Source: Acidilobaceae archaeon
GTDB taxonomy: Archaea; Thermoproteota; Thermoprotei_A; Sulfolobales; Acidilobaceae
Direction of reading: 5' to 3'
Length of the DNA stretch: 25,135 nt
NCBI GenBank assembly: GCA_027057815.1
Contig: JALURD010000180.1
Coordinates: 1 to 25,135 of the forward strand
In this document: positions 6,794-14,356 of the stretch, piece by piece
Layout: each line of letters opens with the position of its first letter
Numbering within the stretch: position 1 is the stretch's first letter
The notes under the pieces: model-generated
Database searches by the model: none
The model's input: the letters and a program-made list of their open reading frames with translations, nothing else
Told to the model about the DNA's origin: nothing
Made by a program: the position numbers and the translations under genes

Positions 6794-7439
6794 TTATCAC
6801 CGCCTCCACTACTCCATCAACAGGCTCACCCGGGTCGGGGTTCACGGATGCATACAACACTTTCCTGCCGCCATCTAATGTCACCCTAAGGAGCCTCGCC
6901 CTCCTGGATAGATCCGCGGCCAGGCTCCTAGCGAAGTCCAGGATAGAACCGTCGCCAGAGTAGTAGGCTTCAACCTCTACATCACCTAGCCTCAGCTTGG
7001 CCGTGCGGAGCTTGCTGGGGTCCCTCACGTCCCGCCTAAAGCTGAGCTTAGCTGCACGGTCTCTAGTGTTGATGATGTGAGCCTCCCCGTTAACTTGCAT
7101 TCTCTCTCTGAGCTCCACGGCGATGTCCAACCTCTCCCTACGCCGTCCAAGGATTATCACGGGTAAATAGAAGAACACATGGTAAGGAGGGATCACGTAC
7201 ATGGCATTTACGGCCTTAATGGGTCCTCGGTTGACCCAATACCGTGCCCTAAAGCCGACTAAGTAGCCTAGATACCAGTACCTCTTATCTCTAGGCCTAA
7301 GCGTTTCCTCAAGAGTCCTCGCTACACCAGCGATCCTCCTAATCATCGCTCTCCTGAAGTAGAAGAACCACACAACAGCAGGGAAGCTGGCGAGAACCAA
7401 TACTATCAGGGCCGCCGAGAGCGCTGCCTCTAGGTCCAT
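6762..7439 (-). CDS. Uncharacterised protein with one N-terminal membrane anchor
   Basis: 225 aa, family not recognised. A single hydrophobic segment at about residues 5-28 (ALSAALIVLVLASFPAVVWFFYF) is followed by Arg residues, giving a positive-inside cytoplasmic body. The body contains RPRDKRYWYLGYLVGFRARYWVNRG, an aromatic PPYHVFFYLPVIILGRRRERLD, and an alternating strand/charge pattern to the end. It has an ATG start with a TATA box about 37 bases upstream and is the first gene of the minus-strand unit. Its stop overlaps the start of the 253-aa gene, suggesting linked expression. Anchored cytoplasmic domains of this kind may be scaffolds, but nothing in the sequence fixes a function. Confidence 0.65.
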   Translation of the reverse strand: MDLEAALSAALIVLVLASFPAVVWFFYFRRAMIRRIAGVARTLEETLRPRDKRYWYLGYLVGFRARYWVNRGPIKAVNAMYVIPPYHVFFYLPVIILGRRRERLDIAVELRERMQVNGEAHIINTRDRAAKLSFRRDVRDPSKLRTAKLRLGDVEVEAYYSGDGSILDFARSLAADLSRRARLLRVTLDGGRKVLYASVNPDPGEPVDGVVEAVISAAERLGGRP

Positions 7440-7471
7440 GGGTCATACCGTCCCTCATAAACCCCCACAAA

Positions 7472-7480
7472 GAAATATAG
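7472..7480 (-). promoter_or_regulatory. TATA box of the three-gene minus-strand unit
   Basis: CTATATTTC on the minus strand is centred about 37 bases before the ATG at 7439, giving a leader of roughly 12 bases. Confidence 0.5.
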
Positions 7481-7499
7481 AACCACCCCCTCGGATAAA

Positions 7500-7509
7500 C
7501 TTATATAAA
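7500..7509 (+). promoter_or_regulatory. TATA box of the cstA operon
   Basis: CTTATATAAA preceded by A-rich sequence (BRE-like) is one of the best TATA elements in the window. Start is expected near 7530, leaving a leader of about 50 bases before the ATG at 7582. Confidence 0.65.
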
Positions 7510-7545
7510 GAGAGATTTTGAATGGTTTAGTGAAAACACCCCACT

Positions 7546-7568
7546 TTAGGGGGAGTCGAGACTCCTAA
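7546..7568 (+). promoter_or_regulatory. Hairpin in the cstA operon leader
   Basis: The leader contains TTAGG and AGT paired with ACT and CCTAA (8 bp, a GGG bulge, loop CGAG), or alternatively the perfect hairpin GGAGTC-GA-GACTCC at 7552-7565. A preceding CCCC/GGGG pairing at 7539-7552 would compete with it. The structures end 13 bases before the ATG, close to the GGTGG ribosome site, so mRNA folding may affect translation (inference). Confidence 0.35.
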
Positions 7569-7581
7569 GCGGGTGGGATTA

Positions 7582-7863
7582 ATGCCCGCCAGGCAGGCGG
7601 CTGGCGCGGCTATCACCGTTATAGGCCTCATACTCCTCCTCTACGGGATTGCCTACGGGGCGGTTAACCACAAGATAGGCTCATATGCAACGTTAACGTT
7701 CAACGAAAAGGAGGGTAAACTTGAAGTCGCAGAGGGAAAGCCGGGTATGATGGATAGGACGGCTGCCGCCATCATCTTGGGGTGGTTCCTGGTCCTCATA
7801 GGACCGGCAATCTGGCAGGGCGAGGTACCAGCAACCATCAAATCTAGAGTAGAACAGGGATGA
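7582..7863 (+). CDS. Small two-TM membrane protein encoded with CstA
   Basis: 93 aa from ATG 7582, chosen over GTG 7573 because GGTGG precedes the ATG at good spacing. Two hydrophobic helices lie at about residues 6-28 (AGAAITVIGLILLLYGIAYGAV) and 60-77 (AAAIILGWFLVLIGPAIW), joined by a soluble loop with GSYATLTFNEKEGKLEV. I know no family for it. Its stop codon overlaps the GAGGTGAT ribosome site of cstA, 10 bp before that start, so the two are one transcript and probably made together. A role as small subunit or partner of the CstA transporter is inference; it does not resemble the bacterial CstA partner YbdD/YjiX. Confidence 0.7.
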   Translation: MPARQAAGAAITVIGLILLLYGIAYGAVNHKIGSYATLTFNEKEGKLEVAEGKPGMMDRTAAAIILGWFLVLIGPAIWQGEVPATIKSRVEQG

Positions 7864-7873
7864 GGTGATATAG

Positions 7874-9751
7874 ATGAGTGTCGTAATGATTGAAGTGGCT
7901 CTTGCCATCTTCATCATTTACGCGGTAGCTTATACTTTCTATGGTAGGAAACTGCTGGAGAGGCGCGTTGTCAGGGCTGACGCGGCTAGGAAGACGCCTG
8001 CTGTCGAGATGTTTGATGGAGTAGACTATGTTCCCACGAATAAGTATGTGTTGTATGGCCACCACTTCGCGAGCATAGCGGGTGCTGGGCCCATCGTGGG
8101 CCCAGCTATAGCTATGGCTTATGGCTGGTTCCTCCCCATAGTTTGGGTGCTCTTTGGAAACGTGTTTATTGGAGCGGTTCATGACTACCTGGCTCTCATG
8201 GCAAGTGTTAGATACGGCGGCCTATCCATTATGAGCATCAGCGAGAACGTGATGGGTAGAAAGGCGAGATACATATTCTTAGTCTACGTGTACGGCGCGC
8301 TCATACTGGTAATAGCTGCTTTCCTCAGCGTCGCGGCCGCAGTGTATACTAACGTCCCCAGCGCCGCCACTAAGGCACTCATATACATGCCCCTAGCACT
8401 CCTCCTAGGTATACTCATGTATAGGGTGGGTGTTAACGTCAAGCTCGCGACCACCCTGACCTTGATACTAGTCGTGCTAGGCTTCTACTATGCATACAAG
8501 GTTCCATTGTTCCTTGGCTACAATAAGGCAGCTATAAGCGACGCGGTATCGGCATACGCTCAATACCTGAGCCAGACGCAAGGCTTGACCATGGAGGAAG
8601 CCACTAAGCAAGCTACACTTAAGGCAATGGAGCTCCTATGGGTACCTACGTACCACTGGTGGGTGATAATCCTGGCACTCTACGCCTTTGTAGCGGCAAG
8701 CCTGCCAGTGTGGTATCTGTTGCAGCCCAGAGACTACCTAAACGCCTACCTCCTATGGGCATTCGTGGCCATAGCTGGAGTGAGCGCAATCATCGTGTTC
8801 GACAAGGCTCTAAGCCTCCCAGCCTATACGAGCTTTGCCCCGAAGATATTCGCGGGCCAGCCCACACCCTTCTGGCCGGCTATCCCCCTAATCATCGCGT
8901 GTGGCGCACTGAGCGGCTTCCACTCGATTGTGGCCAGTGGCACTAGTAGCAAGCAGTTAGCCAGCGAGATGGATGCCCTTCTGGTCGGCTATGGTGGAAT
9001 GCTAACAGAGGGAGCCGTGTCAAGCCTTGCTGTCATACTCCCGATATCAATTGCCCACAACGCGCCGGAGCTGAACAATATTAACATGCTCAAGCTAGAC
9101 GCTGTCTCAAGGTTCGTAGTCGGTTATGGATACATGGCTGGCAGTGCAGCCGCAAGGCTAGGAGGTGACTTCGCGTTCTGGAACAGCGTGTTCAAGGTAT
9201 TCGCGGCAATAGCTCTAGCGACATTCATATTGACAACCCTCGACACCGCCACGAGGTTAGGCAGGTTCGCATGGCAGGAGATGTTCGACTGGCTGGAGCC
9301 GAAGAACACGACAGCTTACAAGATACTGACGAACAGGTGGGTGGCCAGCTTCCTAGCGGTCTTCATCGGCGCAGTACTGGCCTACCCGACGGTAGTAATA
9401 GGCGGCAAGATCTACGGGGCCTACAGAGTCGTGTGGCCAGCCTTCGCTGGAGTAAACCAGCTACTCGCAGCACTAGCCCTACTAACAAGCGCATTATGGG
9501 TATACGCGATACTAAAGGTGAGAGGAGGCACAGCATGGCTCATAATGGCGCCAGCAATGTTCCTATGGATAACAGTTACCATAGCGCTAGGCTGGTGGCT
9601 AGTAGTAGTCGCACCCAACATACCGGCCATACAGCAGCTGGGTTCAGGAACAATAGTTGCAATCAGCCTGATACTAGACATACTACTAATAATACTATTC
9701 GTGCGGGGACTACGCCAAGCCTCGCAAGCGCCACAGGCCCAGCCAGCTTAA
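7874..9751 (+). CDS. cstA: CstA-family transporter (carbon starvation protein A)
   Basis: 625 aa integral membrane protein with about 15 or more hydrophobic segments. CstA-family landmarks are FDGVDYVPTNKYVLYGHHFA followed by SIAGAGPIVGPAIAMAYGW, then FGNVFIGAVHDY, FHSIVASGTSSKQL and LTTLDTATRLGRFAWQE. Family members import peptides or pyruvate, by H+ coupling in bacteria; the archaeal substrate is not established. Length is near the usual CstA range. The ribosome site GAGGTGAT, complementary to the 16S tail, is at 7863-7870, just before the ATG. It is second in an operon with the 93-aa membrane protein and is followed by T-rich stops. With the neighbouring aspartate carrier it fits a peptide- or organic-acid-using cell. 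Confidence 0.93.
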   Translation: MSVVMIEVALAIFIIYAVAYTFYGRKLLERRVVRADAARKTPAVEMFDGVDYVPTNKYVLYGHHFASIAGAGPIVGPAIAMAYGWFLPIVWVLFGNVFIGAVHDYLALMASVRYGGLSIMSISENVMGRKARYIFLVYVYGALILVIAAFLSVAAAVYTNVPSAATKALIYMPLALLLGILMYRVGVNVKLATTLTLILVVLGFYYAYKVPLFLGYNKAAISDAVSAYAQYLSQTQGLTMEEATKQATLKAMELLWVPTYHWWVIILALYAFVAASLPVWYLLQPRDYLNAYLLWAFVAIAGVSAIIVFDKALSLPAYTSFAPKIFAGQPTPFWPAIPLIIACGALSGFHSIVASGTSSKQLASEMDALLVGYGGMLTEGAVSSLAVILPISIAHNAPELNNINMLKLDAVSRFVVGYGYMAGSAAARLGGDFAFWNSVFKVFAAIALATFILTTLDTATRLGRFAWQEMFDWLEPKNTTAYKILTNRWVASFLAVFIGAVLAYPTVVIGGKIYGAYRVVWPAFAGVNQLLAALALLTSALWVYAILKVRGGTAWLIMAPAMFLWITVTIALGWWLVVVAPNIPAIQQLGSGTIVAISLILDILLIILFVRGLRQASQAPQAQPA

Positions 9752-9802
9752 CACCCTAAGGAAGCTGCCAAGGAGGAAGCAACGCCTGCGGGTTCACTTC
9801 GT

Positions 9803-9862
9803 CCTCCCCCTTTTTCTTGGCCCTTTGGGGGGTTCGAAGAACTCGATTTTTCTGTTATTTTT
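9803..9862 (+). terminator. T-tract terminator region after cstA
   Basis: Three T tracts (9811-9815, 9847-9851 and the run around 9856-9862) follow cstA. A C-rich stretch precedes the first and a small GTTC-GAA-GAAC hairpin precedes the second. This fits archaeal oligo-U termination. Confidence 0.55.
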
Positions 9863-9887
9863 GTGGGCATTGCTGTAACTTTAATTG

Positions 9888-9897
9888 ATATAATATT
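9888..9897 (+). promoter_or_regulatory. TATA box of the 103-aa/Get3-like gene pair
   Basis: ATATAATATT is centred about 43 bases before ATG 9936, predicting a start near 9918 and a short leader with GGTG before the ATG. Confidence 0.55.
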
Positions 9898-9935
9898 TAG
9901 AGGCGCTAAGGGTTTACAGTGGAGTGTGGTGCTGA

Positions 9936-10247
9936 ATGAGAGGCTGGAGGGGCGTCAAATCGGTAGCCAAAGGAATAGCCAGACTAATCTACAAGTTTAC
10001 TCTTGGTTTCTTCGAAGCAGTTCACCAGCAAAGCGTGGAGATTCTCCAGCTCCAGGAGAGGGAGTTAGAGAACGCGTTTCTAAGCCTTGTTCTCGGAGGT
10101 CTGGTCGGACTACCTTTAGTTCCCATAGGCCTAGCTGCCGATCTTGCCCCGCTCTTAAAGGACGAAATTAAAGTCTTGGAGGAGAGGCACTTCCTTGGTT
10201 CTGACGTGATAGGCCAATACTTCGGTAGTATGGGCGGAGAGTGGTGA
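9936..10247 (+). CDS. Small unknown protein coupled to a Get3-like ATPase
   Basis: 103 aa, no family recognised. The N-terminus is basic and amphipathic (about 1-25), then comes a Gln/Glu-rich helix (VEILQLQERELENAF), a hydrophobic Gly/Pro-containing stretch at about residues 50-76 (LSLVLGGLVGLPLVPIGLAA), and a charged tail ending HFLGSDVIGQYFG. It may be peripherally or singly membrane-bound. Its stop overlaps the start of the ATPase gene (GTGA, 10244-10247), so the two are made together. This suggests a partner, regulator or client of the ATPase. The start is ATG with GGTG 5 bases upstream and a good TATA box, so expression is likely. Confidence 0.7.
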   Translation: MRGWRGVKSVAKGIARLIYKFTLGFFEAVHQQSVEILQLQERELENAFLSLVLGGLVGLPLVPIGLAADLAPLLKDEIKVLEERHFLGSDVIGQYFGSMGGEW

Positions 10248-11260
10248 CCGAAGCCTTGGAGTTGAAGGTGGACGGCCTAGGAGTGCTCGGGAGAGTACTG
10301 GCTGACGGCGTGTCGTCTGGGCATGTGTACTTTTCGATGGGGAAAGGAGGAGTTGGGAAGACCACGATAAGCATCCTAGCCAGCATTGCACTTAGAGCTA
10401 GGGGAAAGGTCTTACTGGCGAGCCTCGACCCCGCTAAGCACTTGATAGAGTACTTAGGCCTGCCTGGGGTGGCTAGGGAGAAAGAGGTAGCCCCCAACCT
10501 CACGGCGGTTCAGTATGACGTTGAGACACTGGCCAAGAAGGCTGCTGAGGATTATGCGAGGTTGCTCAGGCAAGTCATGCCAGGCTTATCTGTTCTGAAC
10601 CTTGATGGTATCGTGAAGGCTGTCCGAAACGCGCCGGGATTCGAGGAGGAGGTCTTCCTTAGAATATTGAAGGAGTTAGCTGACGCGGCGGGTTCAAAGT
10701 ACGATTATATAGTAATAGATACTCCCCCTACAGGTGTTACTCATAGGATTCTTAATCTTCCCAGATTATACCTGCTGTGGCTCGCTCACCTCTACGATTT
10801 AAGGTATAAGATAGTTTCTCTTAGATACACCATTGCCAGAGTGATGGGCAGACAGGAGGAGCCCCACGACCCCGTACTTTCCAAGCTATCAGCGCTTAGG
10901 AAGGAGTATGAGGAGCTAGCCAGCCTCCTTAGAGACCATTCAAGGGCTAGCATGATCCTCATAGCTACGCCCGAGCCTCTCCCACTCTACGAGTTGAAGA
11001 AAACCCTTGAAGTCGCTAGAGACATAGGCATGAAGGTTAGGGCTATAGTCATGAACAGAGTTCTCCCCCAGGCCATGGCCGAGAGGCTTGGAGTCAGGGA
11101 GGTCCAGAGGAGGGTTCTCGAGGAGGCAGCTACTCTAGATTGCGGTGGATGCTACAAGCTGGCAGTCATGCATAGCAGTGAGCCTCCGAGAAGCCTAGAG
11201 GGCGTTGAGAAGCTTGCTAGCCTAGTAGTAAGTCTGGATGAGGCACTAGAGGGAGCTTAG
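10244..11260 (+). CDS. Get3/ArsA-family ATPase
   Basis: About 338 aa with a single ATPase domain. The deviant Walker A GKGGVGKTT is near residue 33, the A-loop/switch I region SLDPAKHLIEYLG near 65, and switch II DTPPTGVTHRIL near 159, all typical of the ArsA/Get3 branch of SIMIBI ATPases. A CGGC motif near residue 300 sits where Get3 has the CXXC pair that binds Zn at the dimer interface. Archaeal Get3 homologues bind hydrophobic tail-anchored proteins; no ars operon genes are near, so arsenite pumping is unlikely. I take GTG 10244 as start (4-base overlap with the upstream stop); GTG 10241 is also possible. It converges with the radical SAM gene with 1 bp between stops. Confidence 0.88.
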   Translation: MTEALELKVDGLGVLGRVLADGVSSGHVYFSMGKGGVGKTTISILASIALRARGKVLLASLDPAKHLIEYLGLPGVAREKEVAPNLTAVQYDVETLAKKAAEDYARLLRQVMPGLSVLNLDGIVKAVRNAPGFEEEVFLRILKELADAAGSKYDYIVIDTPPTGVTHRILNLPRLYLLWLAHLYDLRYKIVSLRYTIARVMGRQEEPHDPVLSKLSALRKEYEELASLLRDHSRASMILIATPEPLPLYELKKTLEVARDIGMKVRAIVMNRVLPQAMAERLGVREVQRRVLEEAATLDCGGCYKLAVMHSSEPPRSLEGVEKLASLVVSLDEALEGA

Positions 11261-11261
11261 C

Positions 11262-12323
11262 TTAAACCACCGCCTCTTCCTCGGACACGACGGGCTCCCT
11301 GCTCCTAGTCGGGTATGCCTCTACTATGACGGCTTTCCCTCCATAAAGCCTAGCCGCCGCGGCCAGCAGTTCCCTATTGGGAGGCAAGCAATAAACGTGG
11401 GGGCCGCACTCTTCACCGACATCTGGCTTAATATGCGGGCTCCTGAGCTCGCCCCACCTAACGGTTCCGTGGCCAGTAGGCTCCTCGAACCACCTGGCAT
11501 CCAGTGAGGCTAGGCGTCTGAGCCTGTTCCTGGTCTGGATTGCATCTTTAAACCTGGCAGGGCAAAAGTGTACAGGGATCCCGGTGTTATCCCTGGCCCA
11601 TTCAAGGACTTTGAGTGCAGCCGTGAGAGATCCCTTCACCGTGAAGGGCCTCATTGGATCCTCGGTGTAGCCTCGAAGCATTAACTGGCTGGCGTTGGGT
11701 GCCACGAACTCCATCTCGTTGAGGTTGACGAACTCTGCCCCGAGCCTCTCAGCCTCCCTTATAACCCATATAGCCCACTCCTCCATCCCTGGAGCTACGG
11801 GGATCTCAACGCCCACACTCATGCTCGTTAACTTTCTTGCTAGAGCCACTCTCTCTATGAACTCCCTCCTCGTGGGGTGGAAGCGTATCTCGTCAAGTCC
11901 AGCCTCATCCAGCGCTACAAGAATTGATGGTGTGGCATACCTGCCACTCGTGTACAAGTGTATATGGAACCTCGGACCGAAGGCCTCCTTCAAGGCCCGT
12001 ACGAGGCGGAGCGTCCTATCCGGCCTTGCCAGGGGATCCCCACCGGTGAGGCTAGCACCTTCGGCTCCCTGCCTTGCAACCTCGAGGACAGCCTCCTCCA
12101 CGGATTCAACAGGCTCCTCGTTAACCTTGAAGACGTCCCTGCCAAGCTTATCCCTGTCGACGGGGCAGTAGAAGCAGCCATCATCGCAGAGGCCAGTCAC
12201 GAATATCACGGCCTTAAGTCCTGGAAAGCATAGCTCACACCCGCGGGCCATCCTATCGCCTACAAGCAAAGCTCTACCGGGATCCCCCAGTATCCTTGCC
12301 CTGCCAGTATCCACGCCAAGCAC
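11262..12323 (-). CDS. Radical SAM protein, COG2108-like (pyruvate formate-lyase activase related)
   Basis: 353 aa. The radical SAM cluster motif is CDDGCFYCP (CX3CX2C) near residues 46-53, followed by GASLTGGDPLARPDRTL (the GGD/E SAM-binding strand). Before it is RGCELCFPGLKAVIFVTG, with a further CELC pair, typical of the archaeal family COG2108. Later Cys residues occur in PVHFCPARF, EECGPHVYC and may bind an extra cluster or metal. The family reduces SAM to start radical chemistry, but its substrate is unknown. The gene stands alone on this strand. The start is GTG; a TATA element at 12370-12378 predicts a leader near 27 bases. Confidence 0.85.
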   Translation of the reverse strand: MLGVDTGRARILGDPGRALLVGDRMARGCELCFPGLKAVIFVTGLCDDGCFYCPVDRDKLGRDVFKVNEEPVESVEEAVLEVARQGAEGASLTGGDPLARPDRTLRLVRALKEAFGPRFHIHLYTSGRYATPSILVALDEAGLDEIRFHPTRREFIERVALARKLTSMSVGVEIPVAPGMEEWAIWVIREAERLGAEFVNLNEMEFVAPNASQLMLRGYTEDPMRPFTVKGSLTAALKVLEWARDNTGIPVHFCPARFKDAIQTRNRLRRLASLDARWFEEPTGHGTVRWGELRSPHIKPDVGEECGPHVYCLPPNRELLAAAARLYGGKAVIVEAYPTRSREPVVSEEEAVV

Positions 12324-12369
12324 CGCCCCGGGCTGACCGTAGCTGGGCCGGAACTATTATGCGGGCATA

Positions 12370-12379
12370 GTTATAATAT
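12370..12379 (-). promoter_or_regulatory. TATA box, probably for the radical SAM gene
   Basis: ATATTATAAC on the minus strand predicts a start near 12350, 27 bases before the GTG. The element is nearly symmetric (GTTATAATAT on the plus strand), so it might also act toward the stem-closed element that starts at 12382. Confidence 0.45.
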
Positions 12380-12381
12380 GA

Positions 12382-12476
12382 GGAGGGAGGGGTGGTTGTG
12401 GAGGACCACTTCCTCACACCCCCGCGTCACACGGGGGTCGAGTCCCGAGGTATCCCTCCATCCCACCCCTCCCTCC
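12382..12476 (+). ncRNA. Candidate structured RNA closed by a perfect 14-bp helix
   Basis: GGAGGGAGGGGTGG (12382-12395) and CCACCCCTCCCTCC (12463-12476) are exact reverse complements 67 bases apart. Inside lie three local hairpins: GAGGA-CCACT-TCCTC (12401-12415, extendable by GTG/CAC around a bulged A), ACCCCCG-CGTCACA-CGGGGGT (12418-12438, 7-bp stem and 7-base loop), and GAGG-TATC-CCTC (12447-12458). Together they give a four-way cloverleaf-like fold of 95 bases. It is not a tRNA: the T-arm is not canonical and the closing stem is twice too long. No known archaeal RNA family is recognised. The strand is a guess; it could be a leader on the plus strand (96 bp before the acyl-CoA ligase) or a DNA-level element. 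Confidence 0.4.
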
Positions 12477-12571
12477 CCGCTCTCATGGTCTAGGTCAGGG
12501 CTAGTTTAGCATTGATATACCCGTGCCATGGTTGATCTACTGTTTGAGAGAGTGCCACGGGTGGGCTCGGC

Positions 12572-14248
12572 TTGACTTTGCCTGAGAAGGTTCCCTGGAG
12601 GCCTGGCTATGAGCTAACAATTAAGAGGATCCTAGACAGGGGCCTATACTTTGCCCCCGATTCTGAGATAGTCTACATGACGTCGAAGGGCAAGAGGCGC
12701 TATACTCTATCAGAGGCAGCCTCGAGGATGGAGAGGCTCGCAGCTGCCCTAGCGAGCGTTGGCGTCGGCAAGCTTGACAGGGTTGCCACGCTTGACTGGA
12801 ACACGCACTGGCACTTCGAGGCCTACTTCGCAGTACCGATGATGGGCGCAGTCTTGCACCCAGTTAACATTAGATTGGCACCCGCCGAGATAGCATATGT
12901 CATGAGCCATGCTGAGGATAAAGTGGTTATAGTACACAAGGATTTCATAAAACTACTTGAGGCCATTGGACCCAAAGTGAAGACCCTGGAGTTGGCGATA
13001 GTAATAGACTCCGATGAGGTGCCCGAGAAGATTGGCGGCATCAAGGCGGTACACTATGAGGACTTTATCAAGGAACATGGAGGTAAGTTTGAGTGGCCTG
13101 AGGTTGATGAGAACCAACCAGCGGCCATGGGCTACACTAGTGGAACAACAGGACTACCCAAAGGGGTCTACCATAGCCATAGAATGATAGTGCTCCACGC
13201 GATGAGCGGAGCCTTACATCTAGCAGCCAGTGGCACGTTTCCAATCACGGCTAGAGACACTATTATGCATGTGGTGCCAATGTTCCACGTCTACAGTTGG
13301 GGCCTCCCGTACATCGCCACGCTCCTCGGTATGAAGCAGGTCTACCCCGGCAGATTCCACCCCAAGATTCTCCTAGACCTGATAAGGGACGAGGGGGTAA
13401 CCTTCACAGCCTCAGTCCCGACAGTCCTCTACATGGTCCTCACTGAGCCCGGCAGCGAGGAGTACGACTTGAGAGGATTGAAGTGGGTGATTGGAGGCAG
13501 CGCACTCCCCAAGGGCTTAGCCCTTATGGCAGTGAAGCGCGGCATAAACATAATGGTAGGCTACGGCATGACGGAGACTGCACCCATACTAACACTAGCC
13601 ACTCCTAGGCCCGAGCATGCTGAGCTACCGATAGAGGAGCAGCTTGACAAGGTAAGGCTCAAGACGGGCTACCCGATACCGCTCGTTGACCTCCAGGTAG
13701 TAGACCCTGAAATGAAGCCCGTACCCAAGGACGGCAAGACCATGGGTGAGATCGTGGTCAGGGCTCCCTGGATAACGCCAGAGTACTACAAGAACCCAGA
13801 GAAAACTGAGGAGGCCTGGAGGGGAGGATGGTTCCACACTGGAGACATAGCTGTATGGTTCGAGGACGGAAGCATATTAATCGTGGACAGAGACAAAGAC
13901 GTAATCAAGAGCGGAGGCGAGTGGATAAGCAGCGTGCGCCTCGAAGACGCCATAAGTCAGCATCCAGGTGTAGCCCAGGTAGCAGTGATAGCAGCAAAGC
14001 ACCCCAAGTGGGGTGAGAGGCCGGTAGCAATTATAGTGCCGAAGCCCGGGTGGGAGCAGAAGATAACAACGGAGGAAATCAGGGAGTTCCTAATGAAGAA
14101 CTTCGTGGAGAAGGGAGCGATACCGAAGTGGTGGCTCCCCGACAAGGTAGTCTTGGCCGAGGATCTTCCGAAGACGAGCGTTGGCAAGATCAATAAGAGG
14201 CTACTGAGGGAGAAGTACTCCAAGATACTCATAGAAGAGGGCGCCTAG
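12572..14248 (+). CDS. Acyl-CoA synthetase (AMP-forming), fatty-acid CoA ligase type
   Basis: 558 aa member of the ANL adenylating superfamily. Core motifs are YTSGTTGLPKG near residue 187 (A3, ATP phosphates), PMFHVYSWGLP near 235, GYGMTETAP near 330 (A5), WFHTGDIAVWFEDG near 421 (A7), DRDKDVIKSGGEWIS near 439 (A8 hinge), and PKTSVGKINKRLLR near 533, holding the catalytic Lys (A10). It activates a carboxylic acid to acyl-AMP and then acyl-CoA; the overall sequence looks like medium/long-chain ligases rather than acetyl-CoA synthetase, but chain length cannot be read. The start is TTG with GGGTGGG 7 to 13 bases upstream. Neighbours are an SRPBCC protein and the convergent AOR, which makes carboxylic acids from aldehydes. 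Confidence 0.93.
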   Translation: MTLPEKVPWRPGYELTIKRILDRGLYFAPDSEIVYMTSKGKRRYTLSEAASRMERLAAALASVGVGKLDRVATLDWNTHWHFEAYFAVPMMGAVLHPVNIRLAPAEIAYVMSHAEDKVVIVHKDFIKLLEAIGPKVKTLELAIVIDSDEVPEKIGGIKAVHYEDFIKEHGGKFEWPEVDENQPAAMGYTSGTTGLPKGVYHSHRMIVLHAMSGALHLAASGTFPITARDTIMHVVPMFHVYSWGLPYIATLLGMKQVYPGRFHPKILLDLIRDEGVTFTASVPTVLYMVLTEPGSEEYDLRGLKWVIGGSALPKGLALMAVKRGINIMVGYGMTETAPILTLATPRPEHAELPIEEQLDKVRLKTGYPIPLVDLQVVDPEMKPVPKDGKTMGEIVVRAPWITPEYYKNPEKTEEAWRGGWFHTGDIAVWFEDGSILIVDRDKDVIKSGGEWISSVRLEDAISQHPGVAQVAVIAAKHPKWGERPVAIIVPKPGWEQKITTEEIREFLMKNFVEKGAIPKWWLPDKVVLAEDLPKTSVGKINKRLLREKYSKILIEEGA

Positions 14249-14309
14249 TGGGATACAGGTTAAATTCCAATACATGTACGTGCGCAATTATCCATCTATG
14301 CAATCCACC

Positions 14310-14319
14310 ATAAATTTTT
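14310..14319 (+). promoter_or_regulatory. Putative TATA box of the SRPBCC gene
   Basis: ATAAATTTTT is centred about 43 bases before the TTG at 14357, predicting an 18-base leader. It implies separate transcription from the acyl-CoA ligase. Confidence 0.45.
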
Positions 14320-14356
14320 CCCTTGGCCCTACTAGAGAAATACTGGGATTCAAGCT

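Noticed and set aside
10241..11260. Arsenical pump ATPase ArsA
   Set aside because: Only one ATPase domain, no arsB/arsR/arsD neighbours, and a Get3-type CXXC motif favour a targeting role.
12382..12476. Reading the stem-closed element as a tRNA-Val(CAC), with TCACAC as anticodon loop, or as a permuted tRNA
   Set aside because: The anticodon stem does not pair in that register, the T-arm lacks a canonical TTCRANT loop, and the interior of 67 bases cannot hold both tRNA halves.
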